Source: an uncultured Lachnospiraceae bacterium (GTDB lineage: Bacteria > Bacillota > Clostridia > Lachnospirales > Lachnospiraceae). From it: a stretch of DNA of 11,660 nt. How positions within the stretch are numbered: position 1 is the stretch's first letter; each line of letters starts with the position of its first letter. The notes under the pieces were generated by a model, which did no database searches, had not been told where the DNA came from, and saw only the letters and a list, made by a program, of their open reading frames with translations. The stretch spans positions 1 to 11,660 of the forward strand of contig CABUBX010000064.1 in NCBI GenBank assembly GCA_902489925.1, written 5' to 3'. Below, in pieces: positions 1 through 6,674 of the stretch. The position numbers and the translations under genes were made by a program.

Positions 1-864
1 CTTTTAGTGCCTTATAAAGCGACAGAGCTTGTGACAGCATTAAAATCTGCGACATCTCTGCCAATCCAGCTGCATACACATTATACAAGCGGTGTTGCTT
101 CGATGACTTACTTAAAGGCTGTAGAGGCAGGCTGCGATGTGATTGATACAGCAATGTCTCCGTTTGCCCTCGGTACAAGCCAGCCGGCAACAGAAGTTAT
201 GGCAGAAACTTTCAGAGGCACACCGTATGATACAGGCTTTGACCAGAACCTTCTCGCTGAGATTGCCGAGCATTTCCGTCCAATCAGAGAAGAAGCGCTG
301 GAGTCAGGCCTCTTAAATCCGAAGGTGCTCGGTGTCAACATTAAGACATTGATGTATCAGGTGCCTGGCGGTATGCTTTCAAACCTTGTATCCCAGTTAA
401 AGGATGCCAATGCAGAGGATAAGTATTATGAGGTGCTTGAAGAAATCCCTCGCGTCCGCAAAGACTTTGGTGAGCCGCCGCTTGTTACGCCGTCATCTCA
501 GATTGTCGGTACACAGGCTGTATTAAATGTGCTTATGGGTGAGCGCTATAAGATGATTACAAAAGAAAGCAAGGCATTGCTTCATGGCGAATACGGTCAG
601 ACTGTAAAGCCGTTTAACCCTGAAGTCCAGAAGAAGGCCTGCGGCGATGAAGCGCCGATTACATGCCGTCCGGCAGACTTATTAAAGCCTGAGTTAAAGG
701 AAATTGAGGCTTCAATGGCACAGTGGAAGCAGCAAGATGAGGATGTATTGTCTTATGCCCTGTTCCCGCAGGTAGCTGAGGAGTTTTTCAAGTACAGAGC
801 TGCCCAGCAGACGAGAATTGACGCGACAGCTGCAGATACAAAAAACGGTGCATATCCGGTGTAA
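1..864 (+). CDS. Oxaloacetate decarboxylase alpha / pyruvate carboxylase subunit B-type carboxyltransferase, 5'-truncated by window edge
   Basis: The frame is open from base 1, so this is the C-terminal 287 residues of a longer gene; the GTG at base 7 is internal. The protein is a biotin-dependent carboxyltransferase, which moves CO2 between oxaloacetate/pyruvate and carboxybiotin. The visible part has the metal-binding HTH of 'LHTHYTSG', then 'CDVIDTAMSPFALGTSQPATE', typical of the end of the HMGL-like TIM barrel. After this comes the conserved PYC/OADA domain, ending around 'LSYALFPQVAEEFFKYR'. No C-terminal biotinyl domain (no AMKM-type motif) follows; the protein stops about 20 residues later, so biotin must be carried on a separate protein. 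The catalytic lysine region lies upstream of the window. A strong terminator follows, so the gene is transcriptionally separate from the ABC genes. The family is very likely; the choice between decarboxylase and carboxylase subunit cannot be made here. Confidence 0.9.
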   Translation, partial: LLVPYKATELVTALKSATSLPIQLHTHYTSGVASMTYLKAVEAGCDVIDTAMSPFALGTSQPATEVMAETFRGTPYDTGFDQNLLAEIAEHFRPIREEALESGLLNPKVLGVNIKTLMYQVPGGMLSNLVSQLKDANAEDKYYEVLEEIPRVRKDFGEPPLVTPSSQIVGTQAVLNVLMGERYKMITKESKALLHGEYGQTVKPFNPEVQKKACGDEAPITCRPADLLKPELKEIEASMAQWKQQDEDVLSYALFPQVAEEFFKYRAAQQTRIDATAADTKNGAYPV

Positions 865-897
865 GTGACAGAAGCTGTTAAAAAAATATAATATAAG

Positions 898-965
898 AGG
901 TGCCGGTGTTTTGTACAGACGGACAGATGAACTGTCCGGACGCACAAAATGCCGGTGCCTTTTTT
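898..965 (+). terminator. Long intrinsic terminator after the carboxyltransferase gene
   Basis: The arms are 898-926 and 932-960, with a 5-base loop (atgaa) and a T-run at 960-965. The outer 17 positions pair throughout, with four G-U wobbles, then there is an imperfect internal stretch around 915-919, and the inner GGACAG/CTGTCC closes the loop. An A-run at 880-886 lies upstream. The hairpin is unusually long (68 bases) for an intrinsic terminator. It insulates the upstream gene from the promoter that follows. Confidence 0.85.
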
Positions 966-1003
966 AATTCTGTATTTTTATAGGATTTCTTTTGCAACGG
1001 TGC

Positions 1004-1031
1004 TTGACTTTTGACAGTAATAGTGTATAAT
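1004..1031 (+). promoter_or_regulatory. Sigma-A type promoter for the ABC transporter operon
   Basis: A -35 TTGACT (1004-1009) and a -10 TATAAT (1026-1031) are separated by 16 bases. The expected transcription start is near 1038, giving a leader of about 60 bases before the first lipoprotein gene. It lies just after the upstream terminator and is the only strong promoter seen ahead of the six transporter genes. I see no T-box or riboswitch-sized structure in the short leader. Confidence 0.75.
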
Positions 1032-1045
1032 AACAATAATTTAAC

Positions 1046-1071
1046 ACATTAATGCGTCTAAGCATTTATGT
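1046..1071 (+). repeat. Inverted repeat in the ABC operon leader (possible operator or 5' hairpin)
   Basis: Arms ACATTAATGC (1046-1055) and GCATTTATGT (1062-1071) flank a 6-base loop, with 9 of 10 positions complementary. The repeat lies about 15 bases past the -10 and ends 14 bases before the ribosome binding site. It could be a repressor operator just downstream of the start of transcription, or an mRNA 5' stabilising hairpin. It has no T-run, so it is not a terminator. Confidence 0.45.
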
Positions 1072-1097
1072 AAAAAAGTGAAAAAGGGGAAATAACT

Positions 1098-2273
1098 ATG
1101 AAAAAATGGATGTCTATATTGATGGCAGGATTAATGACAGTCAGCGCACTGACAGCATGCGGAAACAATGAAACGGCAGTACAGACAGAGGGCAGTCAGA
1201 AAACAGAGAGTGCACCAGAAGGCGAGGTCTTTGAAATCGGAATTATTCAGCTTACCGAGCATCCTGCGCTTGATGCGGCGAGAGAAGGCTTTGAGGAGGG
1301 CATTAAGGAAGCCGGCCTTAATTGCAATATTGAGGTTCAGAATGCTCAGAATGACCAGTCCACGTGTACAACGATTGCAACAAAGTTTGTCAATGACGAT
1401 AAGGATTTGATTTTAGCCATTGCAACACCGTCGGCACAGCAGGTGGCCGCACAGACAGAGGAGATTCCGATTCTTGTGACAGCAGTCACAGACCCTGCCA
1501 GCGCAGGTCTTGTCGCTTCCAATGAAGCGCCGGACTGCAATGTTTCGGGTACATCAGATGCAACACCGGTAAAGGCTCAGATTGATTTATTACAGCAGCT
1601 GCTTCCGGATGCGAAAAATATCGGCGTACTCTACTGCAGTGCAGAGCAAAATTCCGAATTTCAGTTAAGTCAGACAAGAACAGCCTGCGAGGAGGCAGGA
1701 CTGACACTTGAGGAGTTTGCGGTTTCCAGTACAAATGAGATTCAGCAGGTGACAGAGTCTATGGTCGGTAAGGTTGATGCGATTTATATTTTTACGGACA
1801 ATACAATTTCCGCCAATATGGCAACGGTGGCCATGATTGCCAATGAAAATAAAATTCCGTGCATCGTCGGCGAGGAAGGCATGATTGACGCCGGAGGACT
1901 TGCGACATACGGCATTAATTACAAAGAGCTTGGAAAGATGACAGCAAATCAGGCGGTTCGTATTTTGAAAGACGGTGAGGATATTTCTAAAATGCCAATC
2001 GAGTTTATGTCAGATGAACAGTGCACATTAAAGATTAATGAGGAAGTAGCGGCAGAGCTTGGCATTACAATTCCTGAGGAATTAAGAGAGATAAGAGGGC
2101 GTAGGGATGGCTTCATTATTACCGGCACTGCAAGGTGCGATAACCCAGGGTGTTTTCTGGGGAATTATGGTTCTCGGAGTATATATTACATTCCGGATAT
2201 TGGATATTGCGGATTTAACAGTGGATGGCAGCTTTGCTTTGGGTGGCAGTGTCTGTGCGGTTTGTGTGATTAA
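1098..2273 (+). CDS. ABC transporter substrate-binding lipoprotein, copy 1 (TrpX-like, COG2984 family), 3' end probably frameshifted
   Basis: This is the extracytoplasmic solute-binding lipoprotein of an importer. It starts at ATG 1098, with AGGGGA seven bases upstream. A basic N-terminus and hydrophobic stretch lead to a lipobox LTAC with the lipidated Cys21. A Thr/Ser/Glu-rich linker follows, then 'FEIGIIQLTEHPALDAAREGF', the family's opening strand, and two Rossmann-like lobes including 'LAIATPSAQQVA', 'GVLYCSAEQNSE', 'VDAIYIFTDNT' and 'GLATYGINYKELG'. Characterised relatives bind tryptophan or tyrosine; the ligand here is not known. Oddity: after 'LGITIPEELREIR' (about residue 334), where the paralogue at 3837-4886 soon stops, this frame has no stop. 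It continues for some 57 codons through the permease start in a Cys-rich, unrelated reading. Stops in the next frame lie at 2083 and 2092, so a small indel in the AGAGAG tract near 2086 is likely. The true protein probably ends near 2094. Confidence 0.88.
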   Translation: MKKWMSILMAGLMTVSALTACGNNETAVQTEGSQKTESAPEGEVFEIGIIQLTEHPALDAAREGFEEGIKEAGLNCNIEVQNAQNDQSTCTTIATKFVNDDKDLILAIATPSAQQVAAQTEEIPILVTAVTDPASAGLVASNEAPDCNVSGTSDATPVKAQIDLLQQLLPDAKNIGVLYCSAEQNSEFQLSQTRTACEEAGLTLEEFAVSSTNEIQQVTESMVGKVDAIYIFTDNTISANMATVAMIANENKIPCIVGEEGMIDAGGLATYGINYKELGKMTANQAVRILKDGEDISKMPIEFMSDEQCTLKINEEVAAELGITIPEELREIRGRRDGFIITGTARCDNPGCFLGNYGSRSIYYIPDIGYCGFNSGWQLCFGWQCLCGLCD

Positions 2274-2994
2274 CGGTGTCAATCCGTTTTTGGCACTTAT
2301 TTTGGCAATGCTTGCCGGTGCGGCTGCGGGCTTTGTGACAGGCTTTTTACATACAGCCTTTGAGATACCTGCGATTTTGGCAGGTATCCTGACACAGATT
2401 GCACTCTGGTCTGTAAATTTACACATTATGGGAAAATCAAATATTCCGCTGCTCAAAAAAGCAACAGTCAACAGTATGTTTTCGAAGCTTACGGGGCTTA
2501 GCCTTTCAGTAGCTTCATTAATTATCGGACTTATTTTTGCGGCAATCGTCATTGTTGTTTTATATTGGTTTTTCGGAACAGAAGTCGGCGCCACAATTCG
2601 TGCGACGGGAAACAACGAATATATGGTGCGCGCTATGGGAAGCAGTACGAAGACGATGAAGCTGATTGGCCTGATGTTAAGCAATGCGCTTGTCGGACTT
2701 TCAGGCGGACTTGTCTGCCAGCAGCAAAAGGTCGGCGATATCGGCATGGGCACAGGCGCTATTGTCATTGGACTTGCGGCAATTATTATCGGCGAAGTGC
2801 TTTTTAGAAAGCTGATTAGCTTTTGGGCAAGACTTTCGGCCGCGGTCATAGGTTCGGTTGTCTATTTTATCATTCGTGCGATTGTATTGCAGCTTGGCAT
2901 GGACCCAAACGATATGAAGCTCATATCGGCAATTATTGTTGCTTTGGCATTGGCCGTACCGTACTGTATGGCGAAATTTAAGGCGAGACGGTAG
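2107..2994 (+). CDS. ABC transporter permease, copy 1 (TrpY-like, COG4120 family)
   Basis: An integral membrane permease of 295 residues in the BPD_transp_2 (LivH/RbsC-like) group, the channel subunit of the importer. It consists almost entirely of hydrophobic segments, beginning with 'QGVFWGIMVLGVYITFRI'. The conserved 'ADLTVDGSFALGG' follows, and a cytoplasmic coupling region 'GTEVGATIRATGNNEYMVRAMG' comes before the C-terminal helices. The start at ATG 2107 is backed by AAGAGGG (2093-2099) seven bases upstream and by alignment with the N-terminus of the paralogue at 4957. The open frame of the upstream lipoprotein overlaps its first 167 bases, which would be unusual if real. The ATPase follows after 12 bases. 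Family assignment is firm; substrate is unknown. Confidence 0.92.
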   Translation: MASLLPALQGAITQGVFWGIMVLGVYITFRILDIADLTVDGSFALGGSVCAVCVINGVNPFLALILAMLAGAAAGFVTGFLHTAFEIPAILAGILTQIALWSVNLHIMGKSNIPLLKKATVNSMFSKLTGLSLSVASLIIGLIFAAIVIVVLYWFFGTEVGATIRATGNNEYMVRAMGSSTKTMKLIGLMLSNALVGLSGGLVCQQQKVGDIGMGTGAIVIGLAAIIIGEVLFRKLISFWARLSAAVIGSVVYFIIRAIVLQLGMDPNDMKLISAIIVALALAVPYCMAKFKARR

Positions 2995-3006
2995 GAGGTC
3001 AAAAGG

Positions 3007-3801
3007 ATGCTTGAGATTACAAATGTTCATAAAACCTTTAATAAAGGGACGGTCAATGAGAAGAAAGCGTTAAATGGTATTGATTTGCATTTAGCGCCCG
3101 GCGATTTTGTGACGGTGATTGGCGGCAACGGCGCCGGGAAATCAACGATGCTCAACATGATTGCCGGTGTGTACCCTATTGATGAAGGCAATATTATGCT
3201 TGATAATGTCGATATCTCGAGAAAACCCGAGCATTATCGCGCAAAGTTTTTGGGCCGTGTTTTTCAGGACCCGATGATGGGGACGGCGGCAGACATGGAA
3301 ATCGAAGAAAACCTTGCACTTGCCTACAGGCGCGGAAAACGCCGGGGACTTGCATGGAGTGTGCGGGCTTCTGAAAAAGAATTATATATGAATGCATTAA
3401 AAAAGCTTGATTTAGGTCTTGAGTCAAGAATGTCATCGAAGGTCGGATTGCTCTCCGGTGGTCAGAGACAGGCCTTGACACTTTTGATGGCAACATTAAA
3501 AAAGCCGAAGCTCTTGCTTTTAGATGAGCACACGGCGGCGCTGGACCCGAAGACGGCAAAGAAGGTGCTCGATTTGACAGAAAGTCTGATTGAGGAAAAT
3601 CACTTGACGGCGCTGATGGTTACCCACAATATGCGCGACGCGATTCGTTTTGGAAATCGTTTAATTATGATGGATAGCGGAAAGATTATTTATGATGTTT
3701 CCGGTGAAGAAAAAAAGCGGCTGACCGTGCAGGATTTGCTTGTTAAATTTGAGCAGGCAAGCGGCGGCGAGTTTGCCAACGACAGAATGATGCTGTCATA
3801 A
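3007..3801 (+). CDS. ABC transporter ATPase, copy 1 (TrpZ-like, COG1101 family)
   Basis: The cytoplasmic ATPase that powers the importer; 264 residues. It has all nucleotide-binding motifs: Walker A GGNGAGKST (39-47), Q-loop Gln87 in 'GRVFQDP', signature LSGGQ (149-153), Walker B LLLLDE (169-174) and switch His207 in 'MVTHNM'. The residue after the catalytic Glu174 is His (DEHTAALD) in place of the usual Pro; the second copy shares this. The start ATG is preceded by a strong AGGAGG (2994-2999) overlapping the permease stop. The C-terminal tail 'QASGGEFANDRMMLS' is identical in the second copy. There is no terminator in the 35 bases before the next lipoprotein gene, so transcription should continue. 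Confidence 0.95.
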   Translation: MLEITNVHKTFNKGTVNEKKALNGIDLHLAPGDFVTVIGGNGAGKSTMLNMIAGVYPIDEGNIMLDNVDISRKPEHYRAKFLGRVFQDPMMGTAADMEIEENLALAYRRGKRRGLAWSVRASEKELYMNALKKLDLGLESRMSSKVGLLSGGQRQALTLLMATLKKPKLLLLDEHTAALDPKTAKKVLDLTESLIEENHLTALMVTHNMRDAIRFGNRLIMMDSGKIIYDVSGEEKKRLTVQDLLVKFEQASGGEFANDRMMLS

Positions 3802-3836
3802 ATAATAGGAAATAAGGAAGAAAAGGGGAATATTTT

Positions 3837-4886
3837 ATGAAAAGGACGATAAAGAAATTATCAGCCGTGGCGGCAGCAGCCGTTATGGCGGCAGCCTTGA
3901 TGACAGGCTGCGGTGCATCCGAGCAAAATAAGGAATCCCAAGGCGGGGCGTCTGTGTCCGAAAGCACAGCAGGCGGCGAAGCAAACGGCAAAGAGGCAAG
4001 AATCGGTGTGATTCAGTTTACACAGCATGCATCTTTAGATGATGCCTATAAAGGTTTTAAGGACGGTCTTGCACAGGCAGGCTACATTGAGGGTGAGAAT
4101 CTGACGCTTGATTTTCAGAATGCCTCCGGTGAAGTCGGCAACTGCCAGTCAATTTGTGACGGTTTTTCGACAAACGGGGAGGATTTGGTTTTAGCTATTG
4201 CAACGCCGGCAGCCCAGACTGCGGTGAAGGTATTCGGCACGACAGACGTTCCTGTATTATTTACAGCTGTAACGGACGCTGCTGAAGCGCAGCTGGTGGA
4301 CAGCGTTGAGGCGCCGGGGAAAAATGTAACGGGTACAAGTGATATGCCGGTTATCAAAGACCAAATCAGTATTATTAAGGACGTGCTTCCTGAGGTAAAA
4401 ACAATCGGTATTTTATATACGTCCAGTGAGGCCAACTCCGAGATTCAGGCAAGAGAAGCCGAGGCTGCGGCAAAAGAACTCGGTCTTGAGACGGTTGTTG
4501 CAACCTCCTCCAGTACAAATGATATCCCTCAGGTTATTGATTCTGTTGTCGGAAATGTAGATGCCATCTACATCCCGTCGGATAACGGCTTTGCAAGTGC
4601 TATGGGCACAGTGAAAAATGCAGCCGTTCAAAATCAGCTTCCTGTATTTTGTGCCGTTGAAGCGATGATTCAGGAGGGCGGTATTGCGACAACAGCGATT
4701 AATTACTATGAGCTTGGCAAACAGACAGCTGCTCAGGCTGTTAAGATTTTAGAGGGCGGCAGCGCTTCCCAGATGCCGGTGGAATTTCAGGAGAATATGA
4801 GCATTGTTGTCAACGACACTTTTGCGAAAGAAGTCGGTGTCACCGTGCCTTCAGAAATTCTTGACAAGGCGGCAACAGTGTATTAA
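3837..4886 (+). CDS. ABC transporter substrate-binding lipoprotein, copy 2 (TrpX-like, COG2984 family)
   Basis: Paralogue of the lipoprotein at 1098, here intact at 349 residues. It starts at ATG 3837 with AGGGGA (3824-3829) seven bases upstream. An alanine-rich signal peptide ends in 'LMTGC' with Cys25 as the lipidation site, followed by a Ser/Gly/Glu linker. The mature domain opens with 'ARIGVIQFTQHASLDDAYKGF' and keeps the same landmarks as copy 1: 'LAIATPAAQTA', 'VTGTSDMP', 'GILYTSSEANSEIQ', 'VDAIYIPSDN' and 'GGIATTAINYYELG'. It ends cleanly at 'GVTVPSEILDKAATVY'. The two binding proteins differ in many positions, so they may have different ligands or affinities. A terminator-like hairpin follows directly, suggesting that the binding protein is made in excess over the permease and ATPase. 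Confidence 0.95.
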   Translation: MKRTIKKLSAVAAAAVMAAALMTGCGASEQNKESQGGASVSESTAGGEANGKEARIGVIQFTQHASLDDAYKGFKDGLAQAGYIEGENLTLDFQNASGEVGNCQSICDGFSTNGEDLVLAIATPAAQTAVKVFGTTDVPVLFTAVTDAAEAQLVDSVEAPGKNVTGTSDMPVIKDQISIIKDVLPEVKTIGILYTSSEANSEIQAREAEAAAKELGLETVVATSSSTNDIPQVIDSVVGNVDAIYIPSDNGFASAMGTVKNAAVQNQLPVFCAVEAMIQEGGIATTAINYYELGKQTAAQAVKILEGGSASQMPVEFQENMSIVVNDTFAKEVGVTVPSEILDKAATVY

Positions 4887-4894
4887 TGTTAAGC

Positions 4895-4935
4895 AAAAAG
4901 CTGCTGACGGACAAATGTCCGCCGGCAGCCTTTTT
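4895..4935 (+). terminator. Terminator-like hairpin between lipoprotein and permease of cassette 2 (partial terminator)
   Basis: Arms 4900-4912 and 4917-4929 form a 13-position GC-rich stem (one G-U and one A-C) with an AAAT loop. An A-run (4895-4899) precedes it and a T-run (4931-4935) follows. It sits after the lipoprotein stop and 21 bases before the permease start, inside a unit that must be co-expressed. It therefore probably acts as a leaky terminator or as a 3' mRNA stabiliser, setting a high binding-protein to permease ratio. The equivalent junction of cassette 1 has nothing like it. Confidence 0.75.
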
Positions 4936-4956
4936 GGCGAAAGAGAGGTTGGATTT

Positions 4957-5877
4957 ATGACATTATCATCATGGCTCTGGACGATGCAGGGCGCACTTGT
5001 TTTAGGTGTTTTATGGGGGATTATGGTTCTCGGCGTTTATGTGACATACAAAGTATTAAACTATGCCGATTTAACTGTGGATGGCAGCTTTACTTTAGGC
5101 GGCGCCATGTCGGCGGTGTATGTGGCTTCGGGCGTCCCTCCTGTTATTGCAGTGTTTTTAGCAACCCTTGGCGGTATGGTAGCAGGACTTGTGACAGGCA
5201 TCCTTCACACAAAATTTAAAATACCGGATTTGCTTGCCGGAATTTTATGCCAGTTTGGTCTGTATTCCGTCAATTTAAGAATTATGGGCAAGGCAAACTT
5301 TGCGATTTTAAATCAGGATACTGTGTTTACACAGATACAAAGTCTCGGTATACCGGCAAAATGGGCGGGCTTTGCTGTAGGAATGATTTTTGCGGTTATT
5401 TTAGTGATTGGGATTTACTGCTTTTTTGGTACAGAAATCGGCTGTGCACTTCGCGCAACGGGCAATAACCCGGATATGGTTAAAGCGATGGGTGCCAATA
5501 CGAAAACAATGATTATCATCGGTCTTGTACTCGGCAATGGTCTTGTCGCTATGTCCGGCGGTCTGATTGCCCAATATCAGGGCTATGCGGATATTCAGAT
5601 GGGTGTCGGCACGATTGTCATCGGTCTTGCGGCAGTGATTATCGGAGAAGTGCTTTTTTCAAAACGTACATATTTTCACAGACTTACAGGCGCGATTATC
5701 GGCTCTGTTGTTTATCGAATTATCATCTCTGTTGTGCTGAAGGTCAGCATGGGTGTAAAGATGGGAATTACAACAGATGATATGAAGCTGATTACAGCGA
5801 TTCTTGTTGTGATTGCCCTTGTGGCGCCTCAGATTAAAACAGCTATCGCGGCGAAGAAAGCGGACGGAGGAGAATAA
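4957..5877 (+). CDS. ABC transporter permease, copy 2 (TrpY-like, COG4120 family)
   Basis: Membrane permease of 306 residues, paralogous to the one at 2107. The start is set at ATG 4957 ('MTLSSWLWTMQGALVLG'). AGAGAGG (4942-4948) lies eight bases upstream, and the start matches the N-terminus of copy 1; an in-frame ATG at 4804 would lie inside the lipoprotein gene and across the hairpin. Multiple hydrophobic helices contain the shared 'GIMVLGVYVTYK' and 'ADLTVDGSFTLGG', the cytoplasmic 'GTEIGCALRATGNNPDMVKAMG' and 'GTIVIGLAAVIIGEVLF'. Relative to copy 1 it carries a few extra residues near the C-terminus ('VKMGITTDDMKLI'). The ATPase start follows only two bases after the stop, implying translational coupling. 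Confidence 0.94.
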   Translation: MTLSSWLWTMQGALVLGVLWGIMVLGVYVTYKVLNYADLTVDGSFTLGGAMSAVYVASGVPPVIAVFLATLGGMVAGLVTGILHTKFKIPDLLAGILCQFGLYSVNLRIMGKANFAILNQDTVFTQIQSLGIPAKWAGFAVGMIFAVILVIGIYCFFGTEIGCALRATGNNPDMVKAMGANTKTMIIIGLVLGNGLVAMSGGLIAQYQGYADIQMGVGTIVIGLAAVIIGEVLFSKRTYFHRLTGAIIGSVVYRIIISVVLKVSMGVKMGITTDDMKLITAILVVIALVAPQIKTAIAAKKADGGE

Positions 5878-5879
5878 TT

Positions 5880-6674
5880 ATGCTGGATATTATCAATGTA
5901 ACAAAATCATTTAATAAAGGAACACCGATTCAAAAAACAGCTTTAAGCGGCTTGAGCCTGCACCTTGATAAGGGAGATTTTGTCACGGTTATTGGCGGCA
6001 ACGGTGCCGGAAAATCTACGATGCTAAACGCAGTTGCCGGTGTGTTCGGTGTAGACAAAGGTCAGATAAAAATTGACGGCGAGGATGTCACAAAAGCCCC
6101 GGAGTATAAGCGTGCCAAATATATCGGCAGAGTTTTTCAAGACCCGTTAAAGGGAACGGCGGGGGATATGTGGATTGAAGAAAATCTTGCCCTTGCACTG
6201 CGCAGGGGGAAAACAAGAAGCTTTCGCTGGGGAATCAGCAATAAAGAACGGGAGATATTCAAAGATTTGTTAGCGCCCCTTGACCTTGGCCTTGAGCAGC
6301 GCCTGAGCGCCAAAGTAAAGCTTTTGTCGGGCGGACAAAGACAGGCCTTGACTCTTTTGATGGCAACAATTAAAGAGCCGAAGCTTTTGCTCTTAGATGA
6401 GCATACTGCGGCTCTTGACCCGAAAACAGCCCAGAAGGTGCTTGATTTGACGGATGAAATTGTCGGAAAATCAAAGCTGACAACGATGATGATTACCCAT
6501 AATATGAAGGATGCCATTAAATACGGCAACCGTCTTGTGATGATGCACAACGGACACATTATTTATGATGTTTCCGGTGAAGAAAAAAAGCAGCTTCAGG
6601 TTTCGGATTTGCTTGCCAAGTTCGGTCAGGCAAGCGGCGGCGAATTTGCCAACGACAGAATGATGCTTTCTTAA
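5880..6674 (+). CDS. ABC transporter ATPase, copy 2 (TrpZ-like, COG1101 family)
   Basis: ATPase subunit of cassette 2, 264 residues, the same length as copy 1 with motifs at the same positions: Walker A 39-47, Gln87, LSGGQ 149-153, Walker B with DEHTAALD, and switch His207 in 'MITHNM'. GGAGGAG (5866-5872), inside the end of the permease gene, is the ribosome binding site. The 3' end is far closer to copy 1 at DNA level than the Walker A region is: 34 of 34 bases at 6558-6591, then 45 of 48 at 6627-6674. The TAA stop overlaps the TAA of the convergent regulator on the other strand (shared TTAA, 6671-6674), and no terminator is visible after it. Function as the importer motor is secure; substrate is unknown. 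Confidence 0.95.
   Translation: MLDIINVTKSFNKGTPIQKTALSGLSLHLDKGDFVTVIGGNGAGKSTMLNAVAGVFGVDKGQIKIDGEDVTKAPEYKRAKYIGRVFQDPLKGTAGDMWIEENLALALRRGKTRSFRWGISNKEREIFKDLLAPLDLGLEQRLSAKVKLLSGGQRQALTLLMATIKEPKLLLLDEHTAALDPKTAQKVLDLTDEIVGKSKLTTMMITHNMKDAIKYGNRLVMMHNGHIIYDVSGEEKKQLQVSDLLAKFGQASGGEFANDRMMLS

Noticed and set aside
1011..1016. TTGACA as the -35 of the ABC operon promoter
   Set aside because: It is only 9 bases from the TATAAT. The TTGACT at 1004-1009 gives a proper 16-base spacer.
1032..1097. T-box or riboswitch in the ABC operon leader
   Set aside because: The leader after the predicted start is only about 60 bases, with no specifier-loop, T-box sequence or terminator. There is no room for such an element.
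2160..2273. Cys-rich alternate-frame peptide over the permease start, with a similar open frame over the second permease (near 4971-5219)
   Set aside because: The similarity follows from conserved permease codons read in a shifted frame. It shows no ribosome site or domain of its own.
2082..2849. A 255-codon open frame antisense to the first permease
   Set aside because: It is low-complexity hydrophobic, Pro/Ser/Ile-rich sequence, as expected for the mirror of a membrane protein gene. No ribosome site supports it.
4804..4956. A longer permease start at ATG 4804
   Set aside because: It would overlap the lipoprotein gene and translate through the hairpin. ATG 4957 has a good ribosome site and matches the paralogue's N-terminus.
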